DNA of 64,000 nucleotides. Origin: JAHEDT01 sp963825615 (GTDB lineage: Bacteria; Desulfobacterota; Desulfuromonadia; Desulfuromonadales; BM103). Shown here piece by piece: positions 35,401 through 44,909 of the stretch; within the stretch, counting starts at the first letter, position 1, and the number at the start of each line of letters is the position of its first letter. The notes beneath the pieces were generated by a model, which saw only the letters and a list, made by a program, of their open reading frames with translations, was not told the origin of the DNA and did not search any database. The position numbers and the translations under genes were made by a program. The DNA lies in contig CAWGTV010000010.1 of assembly GCA_963825615.1 (NCBI GenBank), positions 151,491-215,490 on the forward strand, in the 5' to 3' direction.

Positions 35401-35428
35401 TTTTCGCGTTCCGCGTCCCTCGTCCCTT
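35401..35428. repeat. GC-rich dispersed repeat copy
   Basis: TTTTCGCGTTCCGCGTCCCT followed by CGTCCC, nearly the same as 22161-22193. It lies just before the ribosome-binding site of the threonine dehydratase gene. Confidence 0.6.
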
Positions 35429-35443
35429 TTTTTAGGAGACTGC

Positions 35444-36652
35444 ATGTTCACCCTCGACACCGTGCGTGCCGCCGAAGCCGCTTTGCTGGGCCGCTTTCGT
35501 CGCACCGAACTGATCCATTCCCACTATTTTTCCGAACGGCTCGGCTATCCCCTCTTCTTCAAATGTGAAAACCTCCAGCGCACCGGGTCTTTCAAGGTGC
35601 GCGGCGCTTTCAATTTCGTCGCCAACCAGCAACCTGAGCGCCTGCAGCGGGGGCTGGTCACCGCATCGGCCGGCAATCATGCCCAGGGCGTGGCGTTCGC
35701 CGCCGCCCAGGCCCAGGTCCCGGCCCTGGTGGTCATGCCGGAAAGCACGCCCATCGCCAAGATCCTGGCAACCCGTGATTACGGCGCGGAGGTCTTGCTG
35801 CACGGGGCGAACTACGATGAAGCAGCGATTTTGGCGAGACGCCTGGAAGCGGATAAGGGCATGCTCTATGTCCCGGCTTTCGATCATGAGCTGATTATGG
35901 CGGGACAGGGGACGGTCGGCCTGGAGATCATGGAGGAGTTGGCAGACGCCGACACGGTGGTGGTGCCGATCGGCGGCGGCGGTCTGATTGCCGGGGTGGC
36001 CACGGCGGTCAAGGGAATCAAACCGGACACCCGCGTGATCGGGGTGGAAGCCGCCGGAGCGCCGGCGGCCCTGATGTCACGCCGCCAGGGCAGGATCGTC
36101 TCCCTGGCAGCGGCCCATTCCCTGGCTGACGGCATCGTTCTCAAGCAGATCGGCCAGAACACCTTCCCGGTCATCGAGGAGCTGGTCGACGAGATCGTGA
36201 CCGTCGAAGAAGAGGAGATCGCCCACGCCATTGTCAGCCTGATGGAAAAAGCCAAGCTGGTCGTCGAAGGCGCCGGCGCAGTCGGCCTGGCCGCGCTGCT
36301 CTACGGACAGAAAGGGCTGGCCGTCGGCAAGACCGTCGTCGTCCTGTCCGGGGGCAATATCGATGTGCAGACCATTTCCAGGGTGGTGGAACGGGGGTTG
36401 CTCGCGCAAGGCCGCTTCCTGAAAATTCGCGTGGAGCTGGACGATACCCCCGGGGCCCTGGCCTCCCTGGCCACCCTGGTCGCCGCGCTGGGGGGCAATA
36501 TCTTTCATGTCAGCCACGACCGCCGCGCCAGCGGCGTCCCCCTGGGCCGCGCCGAGGTGCACCTGGAGCTCGAGACCAAGGGGCCCGAGCATATCGCAGA
36601 GATTCTCACCGGGTTGCGCAACAAAGAGTACGGCGCCAGCATCCTGCATTGA
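35444..36652 (+). CDS. ilvA: Threonine ammonia-lyase (threonine dehydratase), catabolic type with ACT domain
   Basis: 402 residues. PLP-binding Lys in ENLQRTGSFKVRGAFN, the SAGNHAQGVAFAA phosphate loop, IGGGGLIAG, and GAGAVGLAAL. The C-terminal ~75 residues form one ACT domain (VELDDTPGALASLATLVAALGGNI). The length fits the short TdcB/IlvA form. It converts threonine to 2-oxobutyrate and ammonia, for isoleucine synthesis or threonine breakdown. Good AGGAGA ribosome-binding site. Stand-alone gene. Confidence 0.92.
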   Translation: MFTLDTVRAAEAALLGRFRRTELIHSHYFSERLGYPLFFKCENLQRTGSFKVRGAFNFVANQQPERLQRGLVTASAGNHAQGVAFAAAQAQVPALVVMPESTPIAKILATRDYGAEVLLHGANYDEAAILARRLEADKGMLYVPAFDHELIMAGQGTVGLEIMEELADADTVVVPIGGGGLIAGVATAVKGIKPDTRVIGVEAAGAPAALMSRRQGRIVSLAAAHSLADGIVLKQIGQNTFPVIEELVDEIVTVEEEEIAHAIVSLMEKAKLVVEGAGAVGLAALLYGQKGLAVGKTVVVLSGGNIDVQTISRVVERGLLAQGRFLKIRVELDDTPGALASLATLVAALGGNIFHVSHDRRASGVPLGRAEVHLELETKGPEHIAEILTGLRNKEYGASILH

Positions 36653-36691
36653 GTTTTTGCAAGGGATGGCGCATAAAATTGCCGCGATCGC

Positions 36692-37105
36692 TCAGTTGTC
36701 AGCTTCCGCCTTACAGCGGGCCACCACATCCTTGAGCCAGGCGATCTCGTCAGGTGCGAACTGCTTGTTGTAATCAGTACCGATGTTCATCGCCCAATGC
36801 AGGGCCGCAGGCGTCATCTCGGCCAGCACGTGACCCGGCAGCTGCAGACAGGGGACATCCTGCTCGGCCCAGTCGTTGAGGCGGTTCTTTTGATCAAAAA
36901 AGACCAGAAAATCAGTCCCTTCAGACTCAACAATTAAGGGAACTTCTATCTTCTCCTTGGCATCGGTATCGTCCGTGCTGACCATCTCGTCGACGGTGGG
37001 AACAAAAAAGCTCGAGTTGAGGAACAGATCGTAAAAGCCCGCCTGTGCTTTGCGGTCATCGGGGTTAGCGCGCAGGGCTTCGAGGGCTTGATCGATTTCG
37101 GTCAT
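36692..37105 (-). CDS. SseB-domain protein
   Basis: 137 residues resembling the SseB N-terminal domain: SSFFVPTVDE, then VPLIVESEGTDFLVFFDQKNRLNDWA and the core MTPAALHWAMNIGTDYNKQFAPDEIAWL. Small soluble protein, role unknown. Two weak starts exist; the ATG at 37105 is used. Confidence 0.72.
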   Translation of the reverse strand: MTEIDQALEALRANPDDRKAQAGFYDLFLNSSFFVPTVDEMVSTDDTDAKEKIEVPLIVESEGTDFLVFFDQKNRLNDWAEQDVPCLQLPGHVLAEMTPAALHWAMNIGTDYNKQFAPDEIAWLKDVVARCKAEADN

Positions 37106-37270
37106 GGGATTGCCTTACTGTTAAGTGTGAATGGGACGGACAAGGAATCTTTTTCTTCAAGATAACGGTTGTGGCCACGCTCTGTCCACCCGTAAGCCTT
37201 GAGCAAGAGCCTCCCTTGCGCAGCACGGGCGTGCCGGCTGACGCTGACTACGGTTGTTTGTCCGCAGCGT

Positions 37271-37984
37271 TCAAAGCGGAGCCTGCCTGAGGAGCCGTGC
37301 AAAATCCTCGGGCATTCCGGTATCAAAAGTCATTTTTCTGCCGTTGAAGGGGTGTAAAAAGGTGATCGAAGAGGCGTGCAGGGCGAGCCGTTTGCAAACC
37401 GCAGCGCGCCCCCCGTATTTGCGATCACCAGCAACAGGATGACCGTGCTCCGCGCAGTGAACGCGGATCTGATGTTTGCGCCCGGTCAGCAGATGGATAT
37501 CCAGCAGACTGAGCCCCTTGGCTTCCTGCAGGACCCTGTACGCCGTATGGGAGAGCTTTCCCTGGGCGGCATCTGGGGTCGAGTAGACATTGTGCGCGGC
37601 ATTCTCGGTCAGGTAGCTGGAGAACATGCCTTCCCTAGGGGTCAGCTGGCCGTGAACGATTGCCAGGTAGTGCTTGTCGGTCAGATCCCAATGCTCCTGA
37701 AGGAACCTCTTGGCCTGCTCGCTTTTAGCAAACAGCAGGATTCCGGAGGTGTCCTGGTCGAGGCGATGGACCACGTACACCCGTTTGTGCGCCTTCGGAT
37801 TCCCCTTGCAGACGTAATCGTTGAGCAAGCGGTGGGCAGTGCGCGACTTGTCCCGATCGGTACCGATGGTCAGCAGCCCGGCAGGCTTCACCACCACGAG
37901 GAGATCCCGGTCCTCGTGCAGGATGGTCAATCCGCCGGGTTGTCGCTTTTGGGTGGGCCGGTTCACTCTGCTCAGAGGGTCCAT
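37271..37984 (-). CDS. RluA-family RNA pseudouridine synthase
   Basis: 237 residues. Catalytic Asp in VVHRLDQDTSGILLFAKSE; other motifs DRDLLVVVKPAGLLT, TGRKHQIRVHCAEHGHPVAGDRKYGG and ALHASSITFLHPF. No S4 domain is present, so it is a short RluA-type enzyme acting on rRNA or tRNA uridines; the exact site is not determined. Single gene, divergent from the aldo/keto reductase. Confidence 0.9.
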   Translation of the reverse strand: MDPLSRVNRPTQKRQPGGLTILHEDRDLLVVVKPAGLLTIGTDRDKSRTAHRLLNDYVCKGNPKAHKRVYVVHRLDQDTSGILLFAKSEQAKRFLQEHWDLTDKHYLAIVHGQLTPREGMFSSYLTENAAHNVYSTPDAAQGKLSHTAYRVLQEAKGLSLLDIHLLTGRKHQIRVHCAEHGHPVAGDRKYGGRAAVCKRLALHASSITFLHPFNGRKMTFDTGMPEDFARLLRQAPL

Positions 37985-38102
37985 TTGATCTCCTTCTTTA
38001 CCGGCGCATGCAGCGCAACTGGTAAATTCTGATAAACTTTAATGCAGGTCCGAACCATAGGCAAGAGCAACGGGCAATCAGTCCCTGAAGGAATGACCGC
38101 AC

Positions 38103-39053
38103 GTGCAAACCCTGATTTTTGCAAACAACGACCAAATGCCGATCCTCGGCCTGGGGACCTGGAAGGCCACGAGCGACGAGGTTGGCAAGGCGGTCCGGGA
38201 GGCCATCCGCATCGGCTACCGGCATATCGATTGCGCCTCCATTTACGGCAACGAGATCGAGATCGGCGAGGCCCTTGCAGAGGCCATTCAGGCCGGAGAC
38301 GTGACCCGCAAGGAGCTATGGATCACCTCAAAGCTGTGGATCAACGCCCACGCCAGGGGGCAGGTCGTCGAAGCCTTGCAGGAAACCCTGCAGGACCTGC
38401 GTCTGGATTACCTGGACCTCTACCTGATTCACTGGCCGATTGCCTGCCGAGCGGACGTGATCTTCCCGACCAGGAGAGAGCACTTTCTCAGCCTTGAAAG
38501 AGTACCTCTGACCGAGACCTGGGCCGGCATGCAGGACTGTGTCGAACAGGGGCTGACCAGGCATATCGGCGTATCCAACTTCAGTATTCGCAACATTGAG
38601 ACAATCCGCAGCGGCGCGAAGGTCACCCCGGAGATGAACCAGATCGAGCTGCACCCATACCTGCAGCAGCGGGACATGCTGGCCTACTGCCGACAGCACG
38701 GCATCCACGTGACCGCCTACTCGCCGCTGGGGTCACTGGACCGGCCGAAGGTCATGAAAAAAGCCGACGAGCTGAGCCTCCTCTACAACCCGACAGTGAC
38801 GCGCATCGCACAGGAGCACGGCTACAGCCCGGCCCAGGTGCTGCTGAACTGGGCCATCGAGCGCAAAACCGCTGTGATCCCCAAGTCGACCAACCCGGAA
38901 CGCCTGGCCGAGAATTTCCAGAGCGTCAATCTGCAACTCAGCGCACAGGACATGGCGGCACTGTCACAGCTCGATTGCGGCTTCCGCTATGTAGATGGAG
39001 AGTTTTGGACCCTTGAGGGGTCACCCTACACCCTGGAGGATTTGTGGGGATAA
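38103..39053 (+). CDS. Aldo/keto reductase
   Basis: 316 residues, starting at GTG (38103) behind GAAGGA. Catalytic tetrad in place: Asp in GYRHIDCASIYGNE (with Tyr), Lys in ELWITSKLW, His in LYLIHWPI. NADPH-binding PKSTNPERLAENF is near the C-terminus. Reduces aldehydes or ketones with NADPH; substrate unknown. Separated from the next gene by 51 bp and may be co-transcribed. Confidence 0.9.
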   Translation: MQTLIFANNDQMPILGLGTWKATSDEVGKAVREAIRIGYRHIDCASIYGNEIEIGEALAEAIQAGDVTRKELWITSKLWINAHARGQVVEALQETLQDLRLDYLDLYLIHWPIACRADVIFPTRREHFLSLERVPLTETWAGMQDCVEQGLTRHIGVSNFSIRNIETIRSGAKVTPEMNQIELHPYLQQRDMLAYCRQHGIHVTAYSPLGSLDRPKVMKKADELSLLYNPTVTRIAQEHGYSPAQVLLNWAIERKTAVIPKSTNPERLAENFQSVNLQLSAQDMAALSQLDCGFRYVDGEFWTLEGSPYTLEDLWG

Positions 39054-39104
39054 GAAGAACATCGATGTTTGCAGCGCTATAACCGCAGAAAAGGAGACAG
39101 GCGT

Positions 39105-39581
39105 ATGAGCGATCCCGCGAAACTTTTTGCAAATGGGCTGTTCAAAGGGCTGGCCCCGGATGAAGTCAAAGCCTTTCTACGTCGCTGTCATGAGAAGACC
39201 TACCCTGACGGGACCAAGCTTTTTCTGGAGAAGACCGAGGCGTCCACCCTGTACCTGATTCTCAAAGGCAGCATCGTGCTCAAATTCGAGATGCCACACC
39301 GGGAGAACGCCGACACCACCATCATTACGCGCAAGACCGGCGATGCCGTCGGCTGGTCGGCAATTGTACCCCCGTACCTCTACCGACTCTCCGGCTATTG
39401 CAAGGGTGCGACGACGCTGCTCGAGATCGACCGGGACACCCTCGAAGTGCTCTTCGAGACGAACTATCACCTGGGTTTTATCTTTATGCGCAACATCGCC
39501 GCCCTCACCGGTCAGCGCCTGCACCAGATCCAGGACAAACTCGCCAGGGTGCAAGCCGACGAGGCGATCAACGGCTGGTAA
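39105..39581 (+). CDS. Cyclic nucleotide-binding domain protein without a DNA-binding domain
   Basis: 158 residues, only a Crp-type cNMP-binding beta-roll: LFKGLAPDEVKAFLRRC, TKLFLEKTEASTLYLILKGSIVLKF, then SAIVPPYLYRLSGYCKGATTLLEIDRDTLEVLF and helix C. The protein ends there; no winged HTH follows. The usual Arg-Ser of cAMP binders is not seen at the phosphate cassette, so its ligand is doubtful. Ribosome-binding site AAGGAGA. May act as a sensor partner rather than a transcription factor. Confidence 0.8.
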   Translation: MSDPAKLFANGLFKGLAPDEVKAFLRRCHEKTYPDGTKLFLEKTEASTLYLILKGSIVLKFEMPHRENADTTIITRKTGDAVGWSAIVPPYLYRLSGYCKGATTLLEIDRDTLEVLFETNYHLGFIFMRNIAALTGQRLHQIQDKLARVQADEAINGW

Positions 39582-39638
39582 GCGGGTTGTCGCGGCGCCT
39601 CACGCCAGTGGGAGCTCCGGTTATGGTTCACCAGAACG

Positions 39639-39983
39639 TTACTCGTACTGACTCGGTACCATGCACATGAAGACCAGCGGACAGTTGCCGGTGTTGCGGT
39701 ACTGGTGCTTCTCGTTCGGCTTGACCAGCACGAAATCCCCGGCACCGACCGGGCACGGCGTATCTCCGTCCATGACAACCCCACTCCCCTCGAGGATGTA
39801 GTTGAGATGCTCGCTCTCGTGCTGGTGGTGCGGGGTGTGCCCGCCCGGCTGCAGGGTGAAGACCCGGATCGAGAAGTTGGGGGCACCGTCAGCCTTGCCG
39901 ATCGGCAGCTGACGGCTCGCACCGGCCGCACCGGTCATGGTCACGGCGGCGCTTTGACATTGCTTGAGGTTGGTGATCTTCAT
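39639..39983 (-). CDS. Small cupin-domain protein
   Basis: 114 residues. Single cupin fold with metal motif GGHTPHHQHESEHLNYILEGSGVV (three His and one Glu) and the second motif GDFVLVKPNEKHQYRNTGNCPLVFM. Such one-domain cupins bind a metal and may be isomerases or sensors. The start ATG at 39983 has AAGGAG upstream. Convergent with the cNMP-binding gene. Confidence 0.85.
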   Translation of the reverse strand: MKITNLKQCQSAAVTMTGAAGASRQLPIGKADGAPNFSIRVFTLQPGGHTPHHQHESEHLNYILEGSGVVMDGDTPCPVGAGDFVLVKPNEKHQYRNTGNCPLVFMCMVPSQYE

Positions 39984-40006
39984 CAAGAGCTCCTTACCTT
40001 GAGATC

Positions 40007-40034
40007 GTTTGTGAAATGTGTGGACCTGCCCCCT
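40007..40034. repeat. Half copy of the palindromic repeat
   Basis: GTTTGTGAAATGTGTGGACCTGCCCCCT, right arm of the ~70-bp element. It ends 3 bp from the stop codon of the YchF-like gene. Confidence 0.65.
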
Positions 40035-40037
40035 GTT

Positions 40038-41069
40038 TTAGACATTGAAGAGGAAGTGGCAGATGTCGCCATCCTCGATGATGTAGTCCTTGCCGTTCAA
40101 CTGCATCTTACCGGCCTGCTTGACACCCTGTTCGGATCCGGCTTTTATGAGATCGTCGAATTTCATGACCTCGACGCGGATGAAGCCGCGCTCGATGTCG
40201 CTGTGGATCTTGCCGCCGGCCGCCGGCGCGCTGGAACCCTTGCGGATTGTCCAGGCCCGGCACTCGTCGGTGCCGGAGGTGTAAAAACTCATCAGACCCA
40301 GGGCGTCGTAGAGGGCGACGTTGATGCGGTCGAGACTCGGTTGGGTGATCCCCATGTCCTCCATGAAGGCCTGGCGTTCCGCGGCATCGTCGATGGCGGC
40401 GATCTCACTCTCGATGGCGCAGGAGATGGTGAACACCCCGGGGCCGAAATCCTTGCCGATCTCGTCCTCGGAGACGTTGTAGGCAAACAGCACCGGCGTC
40501 CGGGTCACGAAATCGAGGCTTTTGATCACCTGTTCCTCGCCCGCTGTCAGAGCCACGCTGGAGAGGAACTGCTCCTGCTCGAGAGCATCGTTGAAGCGCT
40601 GCAGGACTTCTTCCTCGAGGGCCTGGGCCGTTGTCTGACCACCCTTCTTCTCCTTGGCAAGGCGCTGCAAGCGTGTCTCAACCAGCTGCATGTCGGCCAG
40701 GATCAGCTCGGCTTCGATCATGCTCCGATCGCGTGCCGGGTCCACCGATCCGGAGGGGTGAAAAACATCCGGCGAGTCGAAGGCACGGATCAACACACAG
40801 AGCAGGTCGCAGCGCCGTGCCGGGTCCATCCACAGGCGCGCCGTACTGCTGGCAGTGATGTCGGGGCAGAGGACGAACTGGTTCTCGGCATAGGTGGTCT
40901 TTTTCGGCTTGTAAAGAGTACTTAAGGCATCCACCCGGCGGTCGTGGATCGGGGCGATCCCCTCGACCACCTCACCGGGTTTGCGGGTTGCGGGCACGGT
41001 CCGACCTGTCAGCAGAGTGAAGAGGGTTTTCTTACCCGTCTGGGCGAGGCCCAGGATGGCAATTTTCAT
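40038..41069 (-). CDS. YchF/Obg-related GTPase-like protein
   Basis: 343 residues from the ATG at 41069. G1 loop GLAQTGKKTLFTLLTGR, and a C-terminal TGS-like region ending SDIERGFIRVEVMKFDDL...GKDYIIEDGDICHFLFN, as in YchF. The G3 and G4 motifs are weak: DITASSTA rather than DxxG, and FAYNVSEDE where NxxE is expected. This is the divergent YchF-like group rather than canonical YchF. It may bind ATP or GTP and act on ribosomes. The frame upstream to 41342 is not used. Confidence 0.8.
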   Translation of the reverse strand: MKIAILGLAQTGKKTLFTLLTGRTVPATRKPGEVVEGIAPIHDRRVDALSTLYKPKKTTYAENQFVLCPDITASSTARLWMDPARRCDLLCVLIRAFDSPDVFHPSGSVDPARDRSMIEAELILADMQLVETRLQRLAKEKKGGQTTAQALEEEVLQRFNDALEQEQFLSSVALTAGEEQVIKSLDFVTRTPVLFAYNVSEDEIGKDFGPGVFTISCAIESEIAAIDDAAERQAFMEDMGITQPSLDRINVALYDALGLMSFYTSGTDECRAWTIRKGSSAPAAGGKIHSDIERGFIRVEVMKFDDLIKAGSEQGVKQAGKMQLNGKDYIIEDGDICHFLFNV

Positions 41070-41377
41070 AGCAGGATCCTTCCAAGGGGACTTAAATTCA
41101 GGGACTGTCCACCGCTGCCAGTGCAGCAGGAGTGGGTGACAGTATCCTCTGCGACAAGGCGTGATGCGAGAGACTACCCTGTCACTGATGAGCCATTCTA
41201 GCAGGCTTTTCAGAAAAGGGGAGCATTCTGTTGCGGGACCCCGAATCCCGGCATGATGCCCGGCCGGCGGGGCCTTCACTGACCGCAAAAGACTTTTTTG
41301 CTTTATCTTTTGCCTCGAAGTGGCGCAGATTATCTCCAGCAAGCAACGAACCCGCCCTGTCCTGAAAGGCCCCGCAG

Positions 41378-42529
41378 ATGGTAACCAGCGAGCAGCGCCC
41401 CATGTTGCGCTTCCTGATCGTGCAGACTGCCGCTTCGGTGGTTGGGCTGCAGTGCTGGATGATCCTGTTCAACAACTTCGCCGTCGAGGTCGCGGGGCTC
41501 GACGGCCTGCAGATCGGCATCATCGGTTCAGTGCGCGAGATCCCGGGGTTTCTTGCGCTGCTGGCGGTGTTCGTCATGCTGGTCATCAGGGAGCATCGCC
41601 TCTCCTCCCTGTCTATCGTCCTGCTCGGCGTCGGCACCGCCCTGACGGGTTTTTTCCCCACTTTTACCGGCCTGGTGATCACCACGCTGATCATGAGCTT
41701 CGGCTTTCACTATTACGAAACCACCAATCAGTCGCTAACCCTCCAGTACTTCAGCACAGCGACCTCGCCGCTGATCTTCGGCCGCTTGCGCAGCCTGGCC
41801 GCAGCGACCAGCATCGTCGTCGCACTGCTGCTGTTTGTGCTCGGCCTGGCGTTCAGCTACCGGTTTATGTTTTTGACGGTCGGCCTGATGGTGACCACAG
41901 CCGGCCTCTGGGGCTTGCTGCAGGACCCCACGCACCAGAACGTGGCGCCGCAGCATCGCCGCATGATCTTCCGCCGCCGCTATGCCCTCTACTACTTCCT
42001 CACCTTCATGGCCGGTGCCCGTCGCCAAATCTTCATCGCCTTCTCGGTCTACCTGCTGGTCAAGGTGTTCCACTGTACTGTGACTGAAATCACCCTGCTG
42101 TTCGTGGTCAACAACGGCGTCAACTTCGTGCTGAGCCCCGCCATCGGCCGGGCCATCGTCCGCTTCGGCGAACGCCGCGTCCTGTCTCTGGAATACGGCG
42201 GTCTGATCGGGGTTTTCCTGGTCTATGCCTTCACCGGTTCGAAATGGTTGGCGGTGACGATGTACGTCATCGATCACATCCTGTTCAATTTCGCCATCGG
42301 CATCCGCACCTATTTCCAGAAAGTCGCCGACCCCAAGGATATCGCCCCGAGTATGGCGGTCGGCTTCACCATCAATCATATCGCCGCCGTGGTCATGCCG
42401 GCCATCGGCGGCGCGCTATGGATGGTCGATTATCGCATCCCCTTTATCGTCGGAGCCGTTCTCAGCCTGATTTCCCTGCTGGCGGTGCAGCGCATCCCGC
42501 GGCCCTCCACCGACCTCGTCAATTCATAA
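41378..42529 (+). CDS. Major facilitator superfamily (MFS) transporter
   Basis: 383 residues with 11-12 hydrophobic helices. The central loop is short and basic (DPTHQNVAPQHRRMIFRRRYAL). Features of MFS exporters such as GLDGLQIGIIGSVREIPGFLAL and FGERRVLSLEYGGLIGVFLVY are present. Substrate unknown. The start has GAAAGG nine bases upstream. Intact frame. Confidence 0.82.
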   Translation: MVTSEQRPMLRFLIVQTAASVVGLQCWMILFNNFAVEVAGLDGLQIGIIGSVREIPGFLALLAVFVMLVIREHRLSSLSIVLLGVGTALTGFFPTFTGLVITTLIMSFGFHYYETTNQSLTLQYFSTATSPLIFGRLRSLAAATSIVVALLLFVLGLAFSYRFMFLTVGLMVTTAGLWGLLQDPTHQNVAPQHRRMIFRRRYALYYFLTFMAGARRQIFIAFSVYLLVKVFHCTVTEITLLFVVNNGVNFVLSPAIGRAIVRFGERRVLSLEYGGLIGVFLVYAFTGSKWLAVTMYVIDHILFNFAIGIRTYFQKVADPKDIAPSMAVGFTINHIAAVVMPAIGGALWMVDYRIPFIVGAVLSLISLLAVQRIPRPSTDLVNS

Positions 42530-42605
42530 CCCTTGGCGATTTCCCCAAGCATTGCGAAGAATGTTATAATTTTTCCACATACCTGATTATTCTCTCGGAG
42601 GTTTT

Positions 42606-42800
42606 ATGTCAGAGCCCGTACAACACGACTGTAAAGATCCTGCCAAACATTGGATGCATCTGTGCGAATTGCGTAAACAGGGGCGTCAGGAAGACGTGGC
42701 CGAGCTCATGATCGATCCCGGCCATCGCTGTCACAACTGCAATGCCATCGCCAGACACGCTGAGAATCTCTGCAACCCGAGTCCTTTTATTAAAGTTTAG
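42606..42800 (+). CDS. Small Cys/His-rich protein (64 aa)
   Basis: 64 residues behind an ideal GGAGG. Contains His-Asp-Cys, MHLCELRKQGRQEDVAELM, HRCHNCNAIARHAENLC: five Cys and six His, including Cys-x-x-Cys next to His, which could bind zinc or iron. No family recognised by me. Hydrophilic and presumably cytoplasmic. Ends 102 bp before the convergent DUF3185 gene. Confidence 0.7.
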   Translation: MSEPVQHDCKDPAKHWMHLCELRKQGRQEDVAELMIDPGHRCHNCNAIARHAENLCNPSPFIKV

Positions 42801-42820
42801 GGGCAAGAAGATCTAGGCAG

Positions 42821-42852
42821 AAAAAGAGCCCGCCAGGTCAACGGCGGGCTCT
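42821..42852 (-). terminator. Intrinsic terminator of the DUF3185 gene
   Basis: Minus strand: AGAGCCCGCC-GTTGACCT-GGCGGGCTCT then T4-5. Perfect 10-bp stem about 50 bp beyond the stop. Confidence 0.85.
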
Positions 42853-42902
42853 CGATGGTTTCTACTCAGCCTCAAACCCGGGCAGCAGGGCCTTTGCAGG
42901 CA

Positions 42903-43118
42903 TCATCCCTTGAAAAACAGCAGAACCCCCACCACCGCGCAGACCGCCCCACCGATATAGCGGTAGAGCACCTCGTCAGGCATGGATCCGGACACGGCTC
43001 TGGTCAGCTGCGAGGTCAGCGAACCAGACATCTGGTAGCCCCAGTACGCCAGTCCGGCTCCGGCCACGACCAAGCCCAGCCCGACAGCCACCGCCACCAC
43101 ATTCGATTTTTTCGCCAT
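42903..43118 (-). CDS. DUF3185-like small membrane protein
   Basis: 71 residues with two hydrophobic helices: VVAVAVGLGLVVAGAGLAYWGYQMSGSLTSQLTRAVSGS and YIGGAVCAVVGVLLFFKG. The glycine-rich first helix followed by YWGYQxSxS is typical of DUF3185. Inner-membrane, function unknown. The ATG at 43118 has GGAGA upstream; the longer frame to 43223 is not supported. Confidence 0.78.
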   Translation of the reverse strand: MAKKSNVVAVAVGLGLVVAGAGLAYWGYQMSGSLTSQLTRAVSGSMPDEVLYRYIGGAVCAVVGVLLFFKG

Positions 43119-43280
43119 ACCAAATTCTCCATAGTTCACAAAAATTGCGTTCGCTAGCACGGCACAGGCATGACAGGCGCAGGCAACATTTACCGAAAGA
43201 TCAGTTATACTAACATTAGTCATATTTTGTGCAAAGACGCATCAAGACATAGAGCAAACGATGGTTTTCGAGAGGGCACC

Positions 43281-43479
43281 ATGAAAAAGATCATCGGCAC
43301 AACTCTAAGGACCATCCTGCTGCTAGGCCCCATGGTTGTAGGACACCGCTATGCCGCATCAGCATCCCTGAGACGATGACATCATGCATTCCGAAGCCCG
43401 CAATGTGCTGACTGCAGAGCGGCAGCAAATAGCGGTGAGCAGCGCAGCGGACGATGATCTCAAAGAGCTGTTCAAATAG
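43281..43479 (+). CDS. Possible small secreted peptide, frameshifted
   Basis: An ATG at 43281 behind GAGAGG starts a signal-peptide-like sequence (MKKIIGTTLRTILLLGPMVV...YAASAS). It meets a stop after 32 codons. If one base near 43373 is removed, the frame continues as DIMHSEARNVLTAERQQ...DDDLKELFK to a TAG at 43477. Many other genes here carry similar single-base shifts, so a ~65-residue exported peptide is plausible but unproven. The rest of the 43119-43578 gap has no other clear feature. Confidence 0.35.
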
Positions 43480-43578
43480 CCCCCCATGAACTGAAGAGCC
43501 AATTCGCGATGAGGCGGTGAATGTCTGGCGGGCGTTCACGCCTTGACTGTCCCCGGTGACCCCGCTGTCGTAGAAGGC

Positions 43579-44774
43579 ATGTTTATGCGCATAGCCGACC
43601 GCAAGCTGCGCGACGCATATCGCTTCCCCTGGCGCAGCGGCCACCGCTTCCGGCTGCTGGTCGATGGCAGCGAGTTCTACACAGCGATGCTCGAGAGGAT
43701 CGCCCAGGCCGAGCACTACGTCCTGCTGGAGATGTATCTCTTCGAATCGGGACGGGTGGCCGACCGCTTTATCGAGGCGTTGAGCAAAGCCGTCGCAAGA
43801 GAGGTGCACGTTTACCTGTTCCTCGACGCCTTCGGTTCCCTGTGGCTGCGAAAAAAGGATCGCCAACGGCTGGTCGACGCTGGCGTCAACCTGGCCTTTT
43901 ACAACCCGATCAAGACCTTGCGCCTGCATCGCAATCTGTTCCGCAACCATCGCAAGCTTATGGTGGTAGACGGCTTGGTCGCCTACACCGGTGGCGCCGG
44001 CATCACCGACGCCTTCGATCCTGGAGAGCAACCCGACGGCTACTGGCACGAGGCGATGATCGAGGTACGCGGTCCGAACGTCGCCGACTGGGAGACGCTG
44101 TTCACCGAGTCGTGGCAGCGCTGGTCGGACGCGCCGCTGGTCACCGGACCACATGGCGAAACGCCGTTTTTTCCGGGGGGTCCGTCCGGGCGGGTGGTGA
44201 TACACGGTCACGCCATGAGCCCGTCGGAAATCATGCGCTCCTACGTACGCCATATCCGCAAAGCGCAGAAGCGCGTTTGGCTGGCGACCGCCTACTTCGT
44301 CCCCCCCTGGAAGCTGCGCCGGGCCCTGCGTCATGGTGCACGGCGGAGCGTCGACGTACGCGTCATGCTGCCCGGGCCACACATCGACCATCCAGGCATC
44401 AGGCACATGTCGAGCCGCTACTACGAAGGAATGATGCGCAACGGCATCCGCGTGTTCGAATACCAGCCACGCTTTCTCCACGCCAAGGTGCTGCTCTGCG
44501 ACAACTGGCTCAGCATCGGCTCCTACAATGCCGATCGCTGGAACTACCGCTGGAACCTCGAAGCCAACCAGGAGTTGACGAGACCCGACCCTGATCAGGG
44601 AAATAACAGAGCTGTTTGAAACCGATTTCGCCTTCTGCCGGGAGTTCGACTACCATGCCTGGCGGCAGAGGCCCTGGTATCACCGTTGCGTGGGAGGATG
44701 TGCTCGGCCGACTAATGAACCTGGTGCAGTGGTTCAGCAGTCTTAAACGGCATCGGCGGGGACCGGGGGCGTGA
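43579..44774 (+). CDS. Phospholipase D-family cardiolipin synthase (ClsB-like), two frameshifts near the 3' end
   Basis: About 398 residues. Two PLD catalytic motifs: NHRKLMVVDGLVAYTGGAG (about residue 135) and FLHAKVLLCDNWLSIGSYNAD (about residue 315). The length and lack of N-terminal helices fit ClsB-type synthases that join phospholipids to cardiolipin at the membrane. The frame breaks at 44581-44582 and 44686-44687 (one extra base each). Corrected, it continues DPTLIREITELFETDFAFC...AWEDVLGRLMNLVQWFSSLKRH to a TGA at 44772-44774. Start at 43579 or 43585 behind GAAGG. Confidence 0.85.
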
Positions 44775-44909
44775 GGGATAGACACGTCTGCTGGGTGCCA
44801 CCTGAGTTTTGAGTTTGGAGCTTAGCGTTTGCGGTGCGCCCTATAAAACAGTGACGAGAGACGAAACAACCTTTATCAGTAACTTGAATCATTACAGGCC
44901 AGTATGAGC

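Noticed and set aside
43291..44481. 396-codon minus-strand open frame
   Set aside because: Antisense to the PLD gene, which has both catalytic motifs.
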